This document shows, in pieces, positions 51,485 through 60,243 of a DNA stretch of 64,000 nucleotides. Origin of the DNA: an uncultured Anaerolineae bacterium (GTDB taxonomy: Bacteria > Chloroflexota > Anaerolineae > J036 > Brachytrichaceae). The stretch is taken from the NCBI GenBank assembly GCA_937959265.1, contig CALGMA010000008.1, positions 372,001-436,000 on the forward strand, read 5' to 3'. The first letter of the stretch is position 1. Each line of letters starts with the position of its first letter. The notes beneath the pieces were generated by a model. The model was not told the DNA's origin. It worked only from the letters and a program-made list of their open reading frames with translations, and did not search any database. The position numbers and the translations under genes were made by a program.

Positions 51485-52537
51485 ATGAAGATTGTTGTCT
51501 TGGGTGCCGGCGTCATGGGCACGGCGTTCACTATGCCGGCCGCCGATGCTGGCCATGCCGTTCACCTCGTCGGCACACATCTCGATGGGGACATCATCGA
51601 GGAGATCCATGAAACCCGCATCCATCCGCGATTGAAGTCGCGCGTCCATGATGCTGTGATCCCGTTCCCGATCGCCGGCTTGCGTGAGGCGATAAAGGGT
51701 GCAGACCTCGTCGTGTTGGGTGTGAACTCGCATGGCGTAGCCTGGGCAGCCGATGCGCTGGCCGATGTGTTGCCCCCGGATACGCCGATCGTAATGCTCA
51801 CCAAAGGGTTGTACGGCGATGGCGAATCGTTGCACATCCTGCCGGCGTTCTTTCGGTCGCAATTGCCCTCGCGTCTGAGCGATGTTGCTGTCATGGCCAT
51901 TGGCGGGCCTTGCATCGCTGGCGAACTGGCAGCGCGTCGGCACAGTTGCGTAGTGTTGGGCGGAAAGGATCCGGCGAAGTTGAGCGCGCTGGCCGCAGCG
52001 TTGCGCGCGCCTTACTATCATGTGTGGACGAGCACCGATCTGATTGGCCTTGAGGTGTGCGTGGCGCTGAAGAACTTGTATGCGCTGGCCGTAGGTTTGG
52101 TGATCGGTTTGTTGGAGCGCGACGGTGTGGCCGACAACGGCGCTCATATGCACAACCTAGCGGCTGCCATCTTCGCGCAGGGCTTATACGAGACAGCGTA
52201 TCTGGTGCGCCTGCTGGGTGGGGACGTGCGTTCGGTTTACACCCTGCCTGGCGCCGGCGACCTATACGTGACCTGTCAGGGCGGGCGCAACAGCCGGATG
52301 GGAAGATTGCTCGGCTTGGGCATGTCCTACGCCCAGGCCAAGTCACAGCATATGCCCAATGAATCGGTCGAAGGTGCAATGCTGGCCGAAGCCATCGGCG
52401 ATACGGTGCGCGCCATGATCCGCGCCGGCAAGCTCGACGCGCGCAAGTTGCCGCTGATGCTATCGGTGCTCGACATCGTTTGTCACGGCGCGCCGGTTGA
52501 GATACGCTGGGAGGCATTCTTCCACCACACGGAGTGA
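51485..52537 (+). CDS. NAD-dependent glycerol-3-phosphate dehydrogenase-like protein
   Basis: 350 residues, GpsA fold. N-terminal Rossmann GAGVMGTAFTMPAADAG (about 7-23); C-terminal helical domain with the catalytic Lys in EVCVALKNLYALA (about 194-206); GDLYVTCQGGRNSRMG (about 258). The GPSFA motif of GpsA is changed to GGPCIAGELA, so the substrate may be a different polyol phosphate. Part of the sugar locus, starting 37 bases after the Zn-dehydrogenase and ending 6 bases before xylB. Confidence 0.88.
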   Translation: MKIVVLGAGVMGTAFTMPAADAGHAVHLVGTHLDGDIIEEIHETRIHPRLKSRVHDAVIPFPIAGLREAIKGADLVVLGVNSHGVAWAADALADVLPPDTPIVMLTKGLYGDGESLHILPAFFRSQLPSRLSDVAVMAIGGPCIAGELAARRHSCVVLGGKDPAKLSALAAALRAPYYHVWTSTDLIGLEVCVALKNLYALAVGLVIGLLERDGVADNGAHMHNLAAAIFAQGLYETAYLVRLLGGDVRSVYTLPGAGDLYVTCQGGRNSRMGRLLGLGMSYAQAKSQHMPNESVEGAMLAEAIGDTVRAMIRAGKLDARKLPLMLSVLDIVCHGAPVEIRWEAFFHHTE

Positions 52538-52543
52538 CACATC

Positions 52544-54073
52544 ATGACATTGCTTGGCATTGACCTAGGCACGACTGCCGTCAAAGCATTGCTCATCAAC
52601 GAAAGTGGCGATACGCTGGCCAGCGCAACGGTCGAGTATCCGCTCAGCACACCCCGGCCGCTGTGGAGCGAACAGGACCCCGCCGACTGGTGGCGCGGAA
52701 CGAGCGAAGCGATCCGCCAGGTGCTGGCGAAGGCCGGCGTCTCCGGGCGGGATGTGCGCGGCATCGGCTTGAGCGGCCAGATGCACGGGCTGACCCTGCT
52801 CGATCGCGCCGGCCAGGTGCTGCGCCCGGCGATCCTGTGGAACGACCAGCGCACTGCGGCACAGTGCGATGAGCTGGTGCGACGCGCAGGCGGGCCGACG
52901 CGCACCCGCGAACTCATCGCCAACATCCCTAGCCCCAGTTACACCGCGCCGAAGCTGCTCTGGGTGCGCGAGCACGAGCCAGATGTCTATGCACGCGTGG
53001 CGCATGTGCTGTTGCCCAAAGACTACATCCGCTACAAGCTCAGCGGTGAATTCGCCACCGAGGTCGGCGACGCCACCGGTATGGGCTTGCTCGACGTGCG
53101 ACACCGCCAGTGGTCGGATGAGATGTTGGCTTTGCTGGATATTCCGCGCGAGTGGCTGCCGTTGTGCGCCGAGTCTCATGAGCCGACGGCGCGGGTGAGC
53201 GACGCGGCGGCGCGCGAGACCGGCCTGGCTGCCGGCACGCCCATCGTCGGCGGCAGCGGCGACCAGCCGGCGGCGGCCGTCGGGCTAGGCTCGGTGCGCG
53301 AGGGCATCGTCAACGTCACGCTCGGCACATCGGGCGTCGTGTTTGCGTCGGTGGAGCACTACCCGCCGATCCGCGACACGGCCATCGAAGTGTTCTGCCA
53401 CGCCGTGCCGGAGACCTGGTTCTTCATGGGGGTGATGCTCTCCGCTGGCGGCAGTCTGCGTTGGCATCGCGATGTGATCGCCAACGGCCATCCGGTTCTC
53501 GTGGCGCAGCGCGATGCCGTTGAGCCATACGACGCGCTGCTCGGCAGCGCTGCCGAGGCGCCGATCGGGGCAGAGGGGCTGATCTTTTTGCCTTACCTGA
53601 CCGGCGAGCGCACGCCGCATCGCGACTCGCTGGCGCGCGGCGCATTTGTCGGCCTGACGCTGCGCCATACACAAGCGCACCTTGCCCGCGCGGTGGTCGA
53701 GGGCATCAGCTTCGGCCTGCGCGACTCGATCGAGTTGATGCGTGAACTGGGTTTGCATGTGAACGAGGTGCGCGCGGCCGGCGGCGGGGCGCGCAGCGCA
53801 ATCTGGCGGCAGATGCTGGCCGACATCTTTCAGGCTGAAATTACGCTGGTCAATTCGACGGAGGGTGGGGCGTTCGGCGTAGCATTGTTGGCCGGTGTGG
53901 GCATTGGCCTGTGGCGCAATACGCGCGAGGCTTGCGACGCCGTGATCCGCGTGACTTCGCGTACGTCGCCCAGCGAAGACTCAGCCGTATTGCGTCGCTA
54001 CGACGAAGCCTATGCGCGCTTCCGCGAACTCTATCCGGCGTTGAAGCCGATCTTCGCACAGCTCGAGCGGTGA
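52544..54073 (+). CDS. xylB: Xylulokinase
   Basis: 509 residues. FGGY kinase with the XylB signature: GIDLGTTAVKALLI at the start, GLSGQMHGLTLLD (about 75-87), WNDQRT (about 100) and catalytic Asp of GGSGDQPAAA (about 238). Phosphorylates D-xylulose or a close ketose. Immediately follows the GpsA-like gene by 6 bases and precedes a second binding-protein gene by 98 bases. Confidence 0.92.
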   Translation: MTLLGIDLGTTAVKALLINESGDTLASATVEYPLSTPRPLWSEQDPADWWRGTSEAIRQVLAKAGVSGRDVRGIGLSGQMHGLTLLDRAGQVLRPAILWNDQRTAAQCDELVRRAGGPTRTRELIANIPSPSYTAPKLLWVREHEPDVYARVAHVLLPKDYIRYKLSGEFATEVGDATGMGLLDVRHRQWSDEMLALLDIPREWLPLCAESHEPTARVSDAAARETGLAAGTPIVGGSGDQPAAAVGLGSVREGIVNVTLGTSGVVFASVEHYPPIRDTAIEVFCHAVPETWFFMGVMLSAGGSLRWHRDVIANGHPVLVAQRDAVEPYDALLGSAAEAPIGAEGLIFLPYLTGERTPHRDSLARGAFVGLTLRHTQAHLARAVVEGISFGLRDSIELMRELGLHVNEVRAAGGGARSAIWRQMLADIFQAEITLVNSTEGGAFGVALLAGVGIGLWRNTREACDAVIRVTSRTSPSEDSAVLRRYDEAYARFRELYPALKPIFAQLER

Positions 54074-54171
54074 ACTTGCCAATTCCGCCAGATGTGCTAA
54101 AAACGTTCTTAATAAGGCCCGCGAGGGCCAGACCCGCTCGTTCCACGCTACCGAAAGGAGACAAAGAACAT

Positions 54172-55551
54172 ATGACCAAGAAGTTAGGATTACTTACCCT
54201 TGGACTTACAGCGGCTTTGGTTGCTGGCTGCGCGGCGCCGGCTGCGCCGTCGGCTCCCGCAGCCCCCGCGGCGCCCGCCGAGCAGGCACCGGCGGCTCCG
54301 GCCGGCGGGGTCACAGAACTCACCATCTGGTGGGCGGAATGGGATCCGGCTAACTATCTGCAGGAATTGGCCAACGACTACGAGAAGGAAAAGGGCATCA
54401 AAGTCAACGTCGTACAGGAGCCCTGGGGCACCTACTACAACAAGGTCACAGCGGAATGGGCGGCCAAGGGCACTGGCTACGACATGGTTGTGGGTGATAG
54501 CCAGTGGCTTGGCCAGGCAGCGACGCAAGGCCACTATCTGGACCTCACCGACTTCATGAAGGAGAAGGGCCTGGACAAGACCGTCACGCCGGCTACGTTG
54601 CTCTACTACGGCACCTACGACGGCAAGTACTGGGCTTTCCCGACCGAAGGCGATGCGCTGGGTTGGGCCTATCGCAAGGACCTGTTCGAGGATCCGGCCG
54701 AGAAGGAAGCATTTAAAGCCAAGTATGGCTACGACCTCGACGTGCCGAAGGATCTGTTGCAGTTGCGCGACATCGCCGAGTTCTTCACCCGCCCGGAGAA
54801 GAACCTGTACGGCATCGCCATCTACACGCAGAAAGACTATGATGCGATTACGATGGGCGCGCAGAATTTCATCTTCAACTTCGGCGCGGACTGGAAGAAC
54901 GACAAGTTCGAGGTCGAAGGCGTGTTGAACACCGAGGATGCCGCGAAATCACTCGAGCTGTATCGTGAGCTATACAGTAAGTTCATGCCCCCCGGCCTGA
55001 GCAACGCCTTCTTCCAGGAGATGAATGATGCTTTCATCAGCGGCCAGGCCGTGATGATCACCAACTACTTCGCCTTCTTCCCGGCGTTGGTGAACCCGCA
55101 GACCAATCCGAACTACCACGATAAGGTCGGCTTCTTCTCCACACCGCCCGGCCCCGGCGGCGCGCAGTACGCCTCACTGGGTGGTCAAGGCATCAGCGTG
55201 AACGCCTACATCAGCCCCCAGCGTCAACAGGCGTCGAAGGACTTCATCGAGTGGTTCGCCAGCAAGCCGGTGCAGGAGAAGTGGGCGGCGCTCGGTGGCT
55301 ATACCTGCAACATCGAAGTGTTGAACTCTGATACGTTCAAGAAGGCCACGCCTTACAACCCGGCGTTCGCCGAAACGATGAACTTCGTCAAGGACTTCTG
55401 GAACATCCCCGAATTCGGCGATCTGCTCGTCGTCTCGCAACGCGAGTTGAGCAAGTACATCGTCGAGGGCCAGGGCAGCGCCAAGGACGCGCTCGACAAC
55501 ATTGCGCGTGAGCACACCGATATCCTTAAGAAAGCCGGCTATCTGAAGTGA
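54172..55551 (+). CDS. ABC sugar-binding lipoprotein (second importer)
   Basis: 459 residues. Sec signal with lipobox AGC (Cys20), an Ala/Pro-rich linker (residues 21-45), then a type 1 solute-binding fold. The start is preceded by GAAAGGAG. Expressed before the second permease pair, separated from it by a hairpin, which is typical when the binding protein must be made in excess. Unlike the first binding protein it uses Sec, not TAT. Confidence 0.93.
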   Translation: MTKKLGLLTLGLTAALVAGCAAPAAPSAPAAPAAPAEQAPAAPAGGVTELTIWWAEWDPANYLQELANDYEKEKGIKVNVVQEPWGTYYNKVTAEWAAKGTGYDMVVGDSQWLGQAATQGHYLDLTDFMKEKGLDKTVTPATLLYYGTYDGKYWAFPTEGDALGWAYRKDLFEDPAEKEAFKAKYGYDLDVPKDLLQLRDIAEFFTRPEKNLYGIAIYTQKDYDAITMGAQNFIFNFGADWKNDKFEVEGVLNTEDAAKSLELYRELYSKFMPPGLSNAFFQEMNDAFISGQAVMITNYFAFFPALVNPQTNPNYHDKVGFFSTPPGPGGAQYASLGGQGISVNAYISPQRQQASKDFIEWFASKPVQEKWAALGGYTCNIEVLNSDTFKKATPYNPAFAETMNFVKDFWNIPEFGDLLVVSQRELSKYIVEGQGSAKDALDNIAREHTDILKKAGYLK

Positions 55552-55580
55552 CCGGCGCTTGCGAAACGCACGACTGATGA

Positions 55581-55616
55581 AAGAAACCAGGTTTCTGCAA
55601 AGGAACCTGGTTTCTT
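55581..55616 (+). terminator. 13-bp hairpin after the second binding-protein gene
   Basis: Perfect stem aagaaaccaggtt (55581-55593) with 55604-55616, loop of 10 bases. Placed between the binding-protein and permease genes, so more likely an mRNA-stabilising or attenuating structure than a full terminator. Confidence 0.6.
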
Positions 55617-55625
55617 CGCCACGAG

Positions 55626-56549
55626 ATGCAACTGACTCAAACCCAAACTGCGCGCGCGCATAGCCGGCGCTCGCTCACCGATGTGCAGATTCAGGTGCTG
55701 TTCATCGCACCGACCATCATCCTGCTGGTGCTGTGGAACATCTTCCCGCTGTTCTATAGCCTGTACCTGAGCTTCACCGAGTTCTCGGTGATCAAGCCCG
55801 ATGTTCCACCCGCCTGGATCGGGTTGCAAAACTACAACAAACTCCTCAGCGATCCGCGCATCTGGCAGTATTTCACGCTCACCGGCCGCTATGTCGTGAC
55901 TACGGTTGCGCTGCAAGCGATCGTCGGCTTTGGCCTGGCGCTATTCCTGCGCGAACGGTTCAGAGGCGGCGGTCTGATTACCACACTCATCCTGATCCCG
56001 ATCATGATGTCACCGGTCGTCATCGGCCTATTCTGGAAGCTGATCTACAACCCGGCTTTCGGTATCTTCAACTATCTGATCGGTTATAGCGTGCCGAATT
56101 CCGGCCCAGACTGGCTGGGCGAAGCCAGCCGGGCCTTGTGGGCCATCATTATTGTGGATGTGTGGATGTGGAGCCCGTTCGTCATGCTATTGTGCCTGTC
56201 TGGATTGAAGGCGATTCCCGACTACCTATATGAAGCAGCAGCGATAGATCGCGCCAGCCCATGGTTCCAATTTTGGCGCATCACACTGCCGCAGGTTGCG
56301 CCGTTGCTGCTGATCGCGATCTTGTTTCGCACCATCGAGGCGTTCAAGACATTCGACCTAGTGATGGGCTTGACCGGTGGCGGCCCAGGCGATTCTACCG
56401 AATTGATTGCTGTTCACCTGTATCGTGCTGCTTTTACGCGCTTTACCACCGGCGAGTCCAGCGCGCTGGCCTACATCATCCTCGTCATCGTCATCGCTGT
56501 CAGTAACCTCTACGTCCGCTCGCTCAACCGTATCCGAGGAGAGTCATGA
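55626..56549 (+). CDS. Sugar ABC transporter permease, MalF/UgpA type (second importer)
   Basis: 307 residues with six membrane helices and EAA loop EAAAIDRASPWFQFWRITLPQV (about 203-224). The family Gly (EAA...G) is Arg-Ala here (DRASPW), a small change. Starts 9 bases after the hairpin. No ribosome-binding site stands out. Confidence 0.9.
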   Translation: MQLTQTQTARAHSRRSLTDVQIQVLFIAPTIILLVLWNIFPLFYSLYLSFTEFSVIKPDVPPAWIGLQNYNKLLSDPRIWQYFTLTGRYVVTTVALQAIVGFGLALFLRERFRGGGLITTLILIPIMMSPVVIGLFWKLIYNPAFGIFNYLIGYSVPNSGPDWLGEASRALWAIIIVDVWMWSPFVMLLCLSGLKAIPDYLYEAAAIDRASPWFQFWRITLPQVAPLLLIAILFRTIEAFKTFDLVMGLTGGGPGDSTELIAVHLYRAAFTRFTTGESSALAYIILVIVIAVSNLYVRSLNRIRGES

Positions 56550-56577
56550 ATCATGATTCGTGATTCATGATTCATGA
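56544..56577. repeat. Near-palindromic tandem repeat over the permease stop codon
   Basis: Run of tcatgaatcatga / ttcgtgattcatga words; the word catgaatcacgaat (complement) also occurs at 9352-9365. It covers the stop codon of one permease gene and a possible alternative start (56567) of the next. Confidence 0.6.
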
Positions 56578-56602
56578 TTTAGTCGTTCGACATCCAAAGA
56601 CT

Positions 56603-57589
56603 ATGGCTGTTTCGACAACTGGCGCCCCGATTACTTACGCCACCCGTGTGGACAAAGTGGGTTCGCGCTATCAGATCACCCGTGCGCTGCGCATTGCCTT
56701 CATCGTGCTCTACGCCGTGATCAGCCTGATCCCGGTATTCTGGATGGTCACCGCAGCGTTCAAGTCGCGCCCCGATGTCGTTGCCATCCCGCCGAAGGTA
56801 TTCTTCACGCCGACCATCGAAGGCTTCATCAGCCTGCTGACCAAACGCGTGCTGCTGCCGCCGGGTATGGTGGAAGAATACAAGCAGCGCACTGACCTCA
56901 ACTTCGCCGAGCGCATCATGGCCGAGCGCGGCCAGCGCATCACCGGACCGAGCCAGTACGGCCAGCGTCTGCTGAACTCGTTCATCGTCGCCAGCGCCTC
57001 GACCGTGCTTTCGGTGTTGCTGGGCGTGCTGGCGGCCTATGCCTTCAGCCGCTTTAATGTGCCGGGCAAGGGTGACTTGCTCTTCTTCATCCTCAGCACG
57101 CGCATGCTGCCGCCGGTGGTCGTCACCATTCCCATCTTCCTGATGTACCAGCAGCTCAAGCTCTACGATACCCATCTGGGCCTGATCCTACTTTACACCG
57201 TGTTCAACCTGTCGTTTGCGGTGTGGTTGCTCAAGGGCTTCATTGACGAGATCCCGCGCGAATACGAGGAGGCGGCGCTGGTGGACGGCTACAGCCGGCT
57301 GCAGGCCTTCCGCAAAGTGGTGCTGCCGCAAGCAATCACCGGCATTGCCGCCACCTTCGTGTTTTGCCTGATCTTCGCCTGGAACGAATACGCCTTCGCG
57401 CTGATGCTGACGAGCGAGCGCGCGCGCACGGCCCCGCCTAGCATCCCGACCGTGCTCGGCACCGGCGGCATTGAGTGGTCGGCCATCGCGGCCGGTACAC
57501 TCGGCTTCCTGGTTCCGGTCGTCATTGTGACGTTCGCCTTGCGCGACTACTTACTGCGCGGCGTGACATTCGGTGCGCTGAGGAAGTAA
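56603..57589 (+). CDS. Sugar ABC transporter permease, MalG type (second importer)
   Basis: 328 residues, six membrane helices, EAA loop YEEAALVDGYSRLQAFRKVVLPQAITG (about 230-256). A large extracytoplasmic insertion (about 65-115) is present. The start is uncertain: an ATG at 56567, inside the repeat, is also in frame, but MAVSTTGAP at 56603 looks better as a N-terminus; neither has a clear ribosome-binding site. Followed by the ATPase gene after 7 bases. Confidence 0.9.
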   Translation: MAVSTTGAPITYATRVDKVGSRYQITRALRIAFIVLYAVISLIPVFWMVTAAFKSRPDVVAIPPKVFFTPTIEGFISLLTKRVLLPPGMVEEYKQRTDLNFAERIMAERGQRITGPSQYGQRLLNSFIVASASTVLSVLLGVLAAYAFSRFNVPGKGDLLFFILSTRMLPPVVVTIPIFLMYQQLKLYDTHLGLILLYTVFNLSFAVWLLKGFIDEIPREYEEAALVDGYSRLQAFRKVVLPQAITGIAATFVFCLIFAWNEYAFALMLTSERARTAPPSIPTVLGTGGIEWSAIAAGTLGFLVPVVIVTFALRDYLLRGVTFGALRK

Positions 57590-57596
57590 TCTGGAC

Positions 57597-58679
57597 ATGG
57601 CGGACATCGAACTTCAACGGGTCGAGAAGCGGTTCGGTGAGCAACATGCCGTGCGGCCGCTTGATCTGTCCATCAAGAACGGCGAATTCGTGGCGCTGCT
57701 TGGCCCGTCGGGCTGTGGCAAAACTACGACGCTGCGCATGATCGCCGGCCTGGAGACAGTAAGCGGCGGCAAGATCATCCTCAACGGTCAAGACGTAACC
57801 TGGCTAAAGCCGAGCCAGCGTGATGTGGCCATGGTCTTTCAGTTTTTTGCGCTCTACCCGCACCTGACGGCCTGGGAGAACATCGCCTTCCCCTTGCAGG
57901 CTGAAGGAGAAAGCCGGGAGAACATCAAGCGGCGTGTGAAAGAGGTTGCGGAATTGTTGCAGATCGAATCGCTGCTCAAGTCGCGCCCGGGCGCGCTCAG
58001 CAGCGGCGACCAGCAACGCATCGCGCTGGCGCGCGCCTTGGTGCGCCGGCCGTCGTGCTTCCTGATGGATGAGCCGCTTGGCGCGCTCGACGCCGACTTC
58101 CGTGAGACGATGCGTTCGGAGATCAAACGTCTGCATATTCTGCAGAACGCGACGACGGTCTATGTCACACACGACCAGATCGAGGCGATGGCGATGGCTG
58201 ATCGCATCGTGGTGATGAGCCAGGGCGTGGTTCAGCAGGTCGGCACGCCGGCCGAGGTCTACCATACACCGAACAACTTGTTCGTGGCCCAGTTCATCGG
58301 CAGCCCAGGAATGAACCTAGTGAAAGGGAGCTGGACGGGCAGCGACGTGATGTTGCCCGGCAGCAACCGTTACACGCCGCCGGCAGGCTGGCCGGCGGCG
58401 CTGAACCGTGGATTGTCCGGCAATGGCGTCATCGTCGGCTTCCGACCGGAGGCTGTGCACATCCATCCGAATGGGCAACTGGCAGCCGGCGTGTATTCAG
58501 TGGACCTGCACGGCTCATACACCATGCTGGTGTTGGAGATGGGCGACGATCATTCCATCCATGCGCGCGTAAGCCGCGACGCTCATTTCGTCGTCGGCGA
58601 GACGGTGCGCTTCGATCTGAACCCATCCGGCGTGCGCTTCTTCGAGCCAAAAACAGAAAGTGCGATCAAACAGAGGTGA
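57597..58679 (+). CDS. Sugar ABC transporter ATPase, MalK/UgpC type
   Basis: 360 residues. Walker A GPSGCGKT (residues 36-43), Q-loop FQFFALYPHLT, signature motif LSSGDQQ (the usual form is LSGGQQQ), Walker B CFLMDEPLGALD, switch His of VTHDQ, then a TOBE domain (about 240-360). The Ser and Asp in the signature are unusual but conservative. It is the only ATPase in the locus, so it may power both permease pairs. The stop codon lies in the terminator stem. Confidence 0.93.
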   Translation: MADIELQRVEKRFGEQHAVRPLDLSIKNGEFVALLGPSGCGKTTTLRMIAGLETVSGGKIILNGQDVTWLKPSQRDVAMVFQFFALYPHLTAWENIAFPLQAEGESRENIKRRVKEVAELLQIESLLKSRPGALSSGDQQRIALARALVRRPSCFLMDEPLGALDADFRETMRSEIKRLHILQNATTVYVTHDQIEAMAMADRIVVMSQGVVQQVGTPAEVYHTPNNLFVAQFIGSPGMNLVKGSWTGSDVMLPGSNRYTPPAGWPAALNRGLSGNGVIVGFRPEAVHIHPNGQLAAGVYSVDLHGSYTMLVLEMGDDHSIHARVSRDAHFVVGETVRFDLNPSGVRFFEPKTESAIKQR

Positions 58680-58699
58680 CCAATCTGGTCACCTCTGTT
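58669..58699. terminator. 14-bp perfect hairpin ending the ABC cluster
   Basis: Stem aacagaggtgacca (58669-58682) and 58686-58699, loop ATC. It contains the stop codon of the ATPase gene, ends in a short T pair, and lies between converging transcripts (the ABC cluster and the minus-strand sigma/redox operon), so it can serve both. Confidence 0.75.
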
Positions 58700-58730
58700 G
58701 CGCCGAGCACAGGGTTGCTCCACACCAGTG

Positions 58731-59078
58731 TTATCTGGGTCTGGGTGGAGCTTTGGCAACTCTGGTCGCAAAAGCAGCAGCGACGCGACTGGCAAGTCGA
58801 GCGTGGTTCCCGTCCAGGGCATCAACCGAGTAGGCGATACCGTCCGCGTCGCTCTGGGCGCCGTCAATCTCATAGAACTCGATCACGACGCGACCCAGAT
58901 ACTTGTCCTTGGGTCCCGCAGCGCTGATGATCGGCCCTTTGGCGTCAATGGATCGGGCAGCGCCCGCTACCAAGATGCTCTCCACCCACTGTCCAGGCTG
59001 TTCACCGGACTGAGCGACGTCTTTCTTTGCTGCAATGGTCGAAACGTTTTGCCACGTGTTCTTATCTTTCTCAAGCAT
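58731..59078 (-). CDS. Small unknown protein at the end of the sigma/redox operon
   Basis: 115 residues starting MLEKDKNTWQNVSTIAAKK. No signal peptide, no membrane helix, no cysteine. Predicted mixed alpha/beta; the tail is Ala-rich and basic. A strong AGGAGG precedes the start. It follows the cysteine-rich gene by 48 bases and ends beside the hairpin at 58669. I do not recognise the family; possible roles are chaperone, leader or partner of the cysteine-rich protein. Confidence 0.7.
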   Translation of the reverse strand: MLEKDKNTWQNVSTIAAKKDVAQSGEQPGQWVESILVAGAARSIDAKGPIISAAGPKDKYLGRVVIEFYEIDGAQSDADGIAYSVDALDGNHARLASRVAAAFATRVAKAPPRPR

Positions 59079-59126
59079 ATTCAGATCCTCCTTTCAAACC
59101 ATCAGGCGTGCCCGTGTGCCGGCCCC

Positions 59127-59450
59127 TTAACCGCAGGCAACGCAGGCACAATCGAACACGCAAGGGCTGCCATACCAACTGCCATACGCATAGACCTTGC
59201 GAGGCGTGCAGTTGCAACTCGAGCAACTACACAGGCAAGTCATCCCACCACTGGAGCATTGTGAGCTACAGTTGGTGCACGGCCCGAAACATTCACCAGG
59301 GCAGTTGGCTGCCGCAATCTGCAGCTTGCTCAGGCCACCCATCGTTGCGGCGACAACGGATAAGCCCAGCGCTCCGATCCCCTTGAGGAATCCACGCCTT
59401 GAAACTTGATCCATTGCCAGGTGTGTGAACCGATCTATCGTCGTTGACAT
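59127..59450 (-). CDS. TAT-exported cysteine-rich protein (MauDE client candidate)
   Basis: 107 residues. Twin-arginine signal (Arg18-Arg19 in SRRGFLKGIGALG), likely cleavage near residue 48 (AAA-NC). The exported 59 residues hold 14 cysteines (50, 54, 58, 61, 65, 72, 74, 76, 79, 81, 97, 101, 103, 106), enough for seven disulfides, and one Trp (92). The segment TPRKVYAYGSWYGSPC recalls the region of methylamine dehydrogenase light chain around its first TTQ tryptophan, also TAT-exported and MauD/MauE-dependent; but the second Trp is missing, so no TTQ cofactor can form. Strong AAAGGAGGTGA ribosome-binding site, implying high expression. Confidence 0.85.
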   Translation of the reverse strand: MSTTIDRFTHLAMDQVSRRGFLKGIGALGLSVVAATMGGLSKLQIAAANCPGECFGPCTNCSSQCSSGGMTCLCSCSSCNCTPRKVYAYGSWYGSPCVFDCACVACG

Positions 59451-59488
59451 TCAATCACCTCCTTTTCATCTGCTCATCTTCTTCCAAA

Positions 59489-60199
59489 TCAGGCTTGTGG
59501 CGGCTGATGGATTGCATCCCTTATAGGGATGTCATCCATTACGCGGGCCTGACTTTCCTGACGTTCCTGACGCGAATAAATCGTTGGAACGACCAGTCCG
59601 GACGCCTGTTGGGTTACCGGCTGCAATGGCGGTGTGGCGCTCACAGCTTTATAAATCCAGTTGGCCGCATGGGGGTTAAACGTCTGATCCAGCACACGGC
59701 GCTCGCTATCAACCGCCAGTCCGGTTGGCACCACGGTAATCGCAAATTGACCTGCTACCTTTGCGCCCTCATCCGAGAGCAGCGCGACTCGTTCACATCG
59801 AAGCTTGGGTTGCGAGCGAAGAATAGACTCTACGTCCGCTCGATTACCCAAAACGATTATTACAAAGGTCTTGGCTAGTGACATGCCCTGGCGAGAAATG
59901 AGTTCGGACACTTGCGCCAGGACGGTCGCGCACGACGAACAAGTCGGCGTGACGAACAGAATGACTCCGCCATCACCACGAGCCAGGTGCTCGCTTAGAT
60001 GAACCTGCCGGCCTGTCACATCCGGCAGAACGATTTCAGCAACCTGTTGATGCAACTCATAAACCGTCACTGGCGGCGCAGCCAATTGCCATCTTTCCTG
60101 CATAAAGCGGAGTTGCCGCAAGACTCCGGCGACGAGCACCGCCAGGAACAACAACAAGGCCCATTGCACAAGAAAAGCAATCAGCCAAATTCCTTCCAT
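59489..60199 (-). CDS. MauD-like membrane-anchored thioredoxin-fold protein
   Basis: 236 residues: one N-terminal membrane helix (about 7-27) and a periplasmic thioredoxin-like domain with CSSC (Cys87, Cys90) in TPTCSSCATVL, the same place as the CxxC of MauD. Ends with a Gln/Arg-rich tail. MauD is needed to form disulfides in methylamine dehydrogenase light chain. Here the client is probably the cysteine-rich TAT protein encoded 38 bases downstream. Confidence 0.85.
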   Translation of the reverse strand: MEGIWLIAFLVQWALLLFLAVLVAGVLRQLRFMQERWQLAAPPVTVYELHQQVAEIVLPDVTGRQVHLSEHLARGDGGVILFVTPTCSSCATVLAQVSELISRQGMSLAKTFVIIVLGNRADVESILRSQPKLRCERVALLSDEGAKVAGQFAITVVPTGLAVDSERRVLDQTFNPHAANWIYKAVSATPPLQPVTQQASGLVVPTIYSRQERQESQARVMDDIPIRDAIHQPPQA

Positions 60200-60243
60200 T
60201 TGTCTTCTCCGTTTATCTTCTCCGTCTTGTCTACCTTACGTTG

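Noticed and set aside
59127..59450. Methylamine dehydrogenase light chain (mauA)
   Set aside because: Only one Trp and too short; the TTQ cofactor needs two Trp residues, and no heavy-chain gene is nearby.
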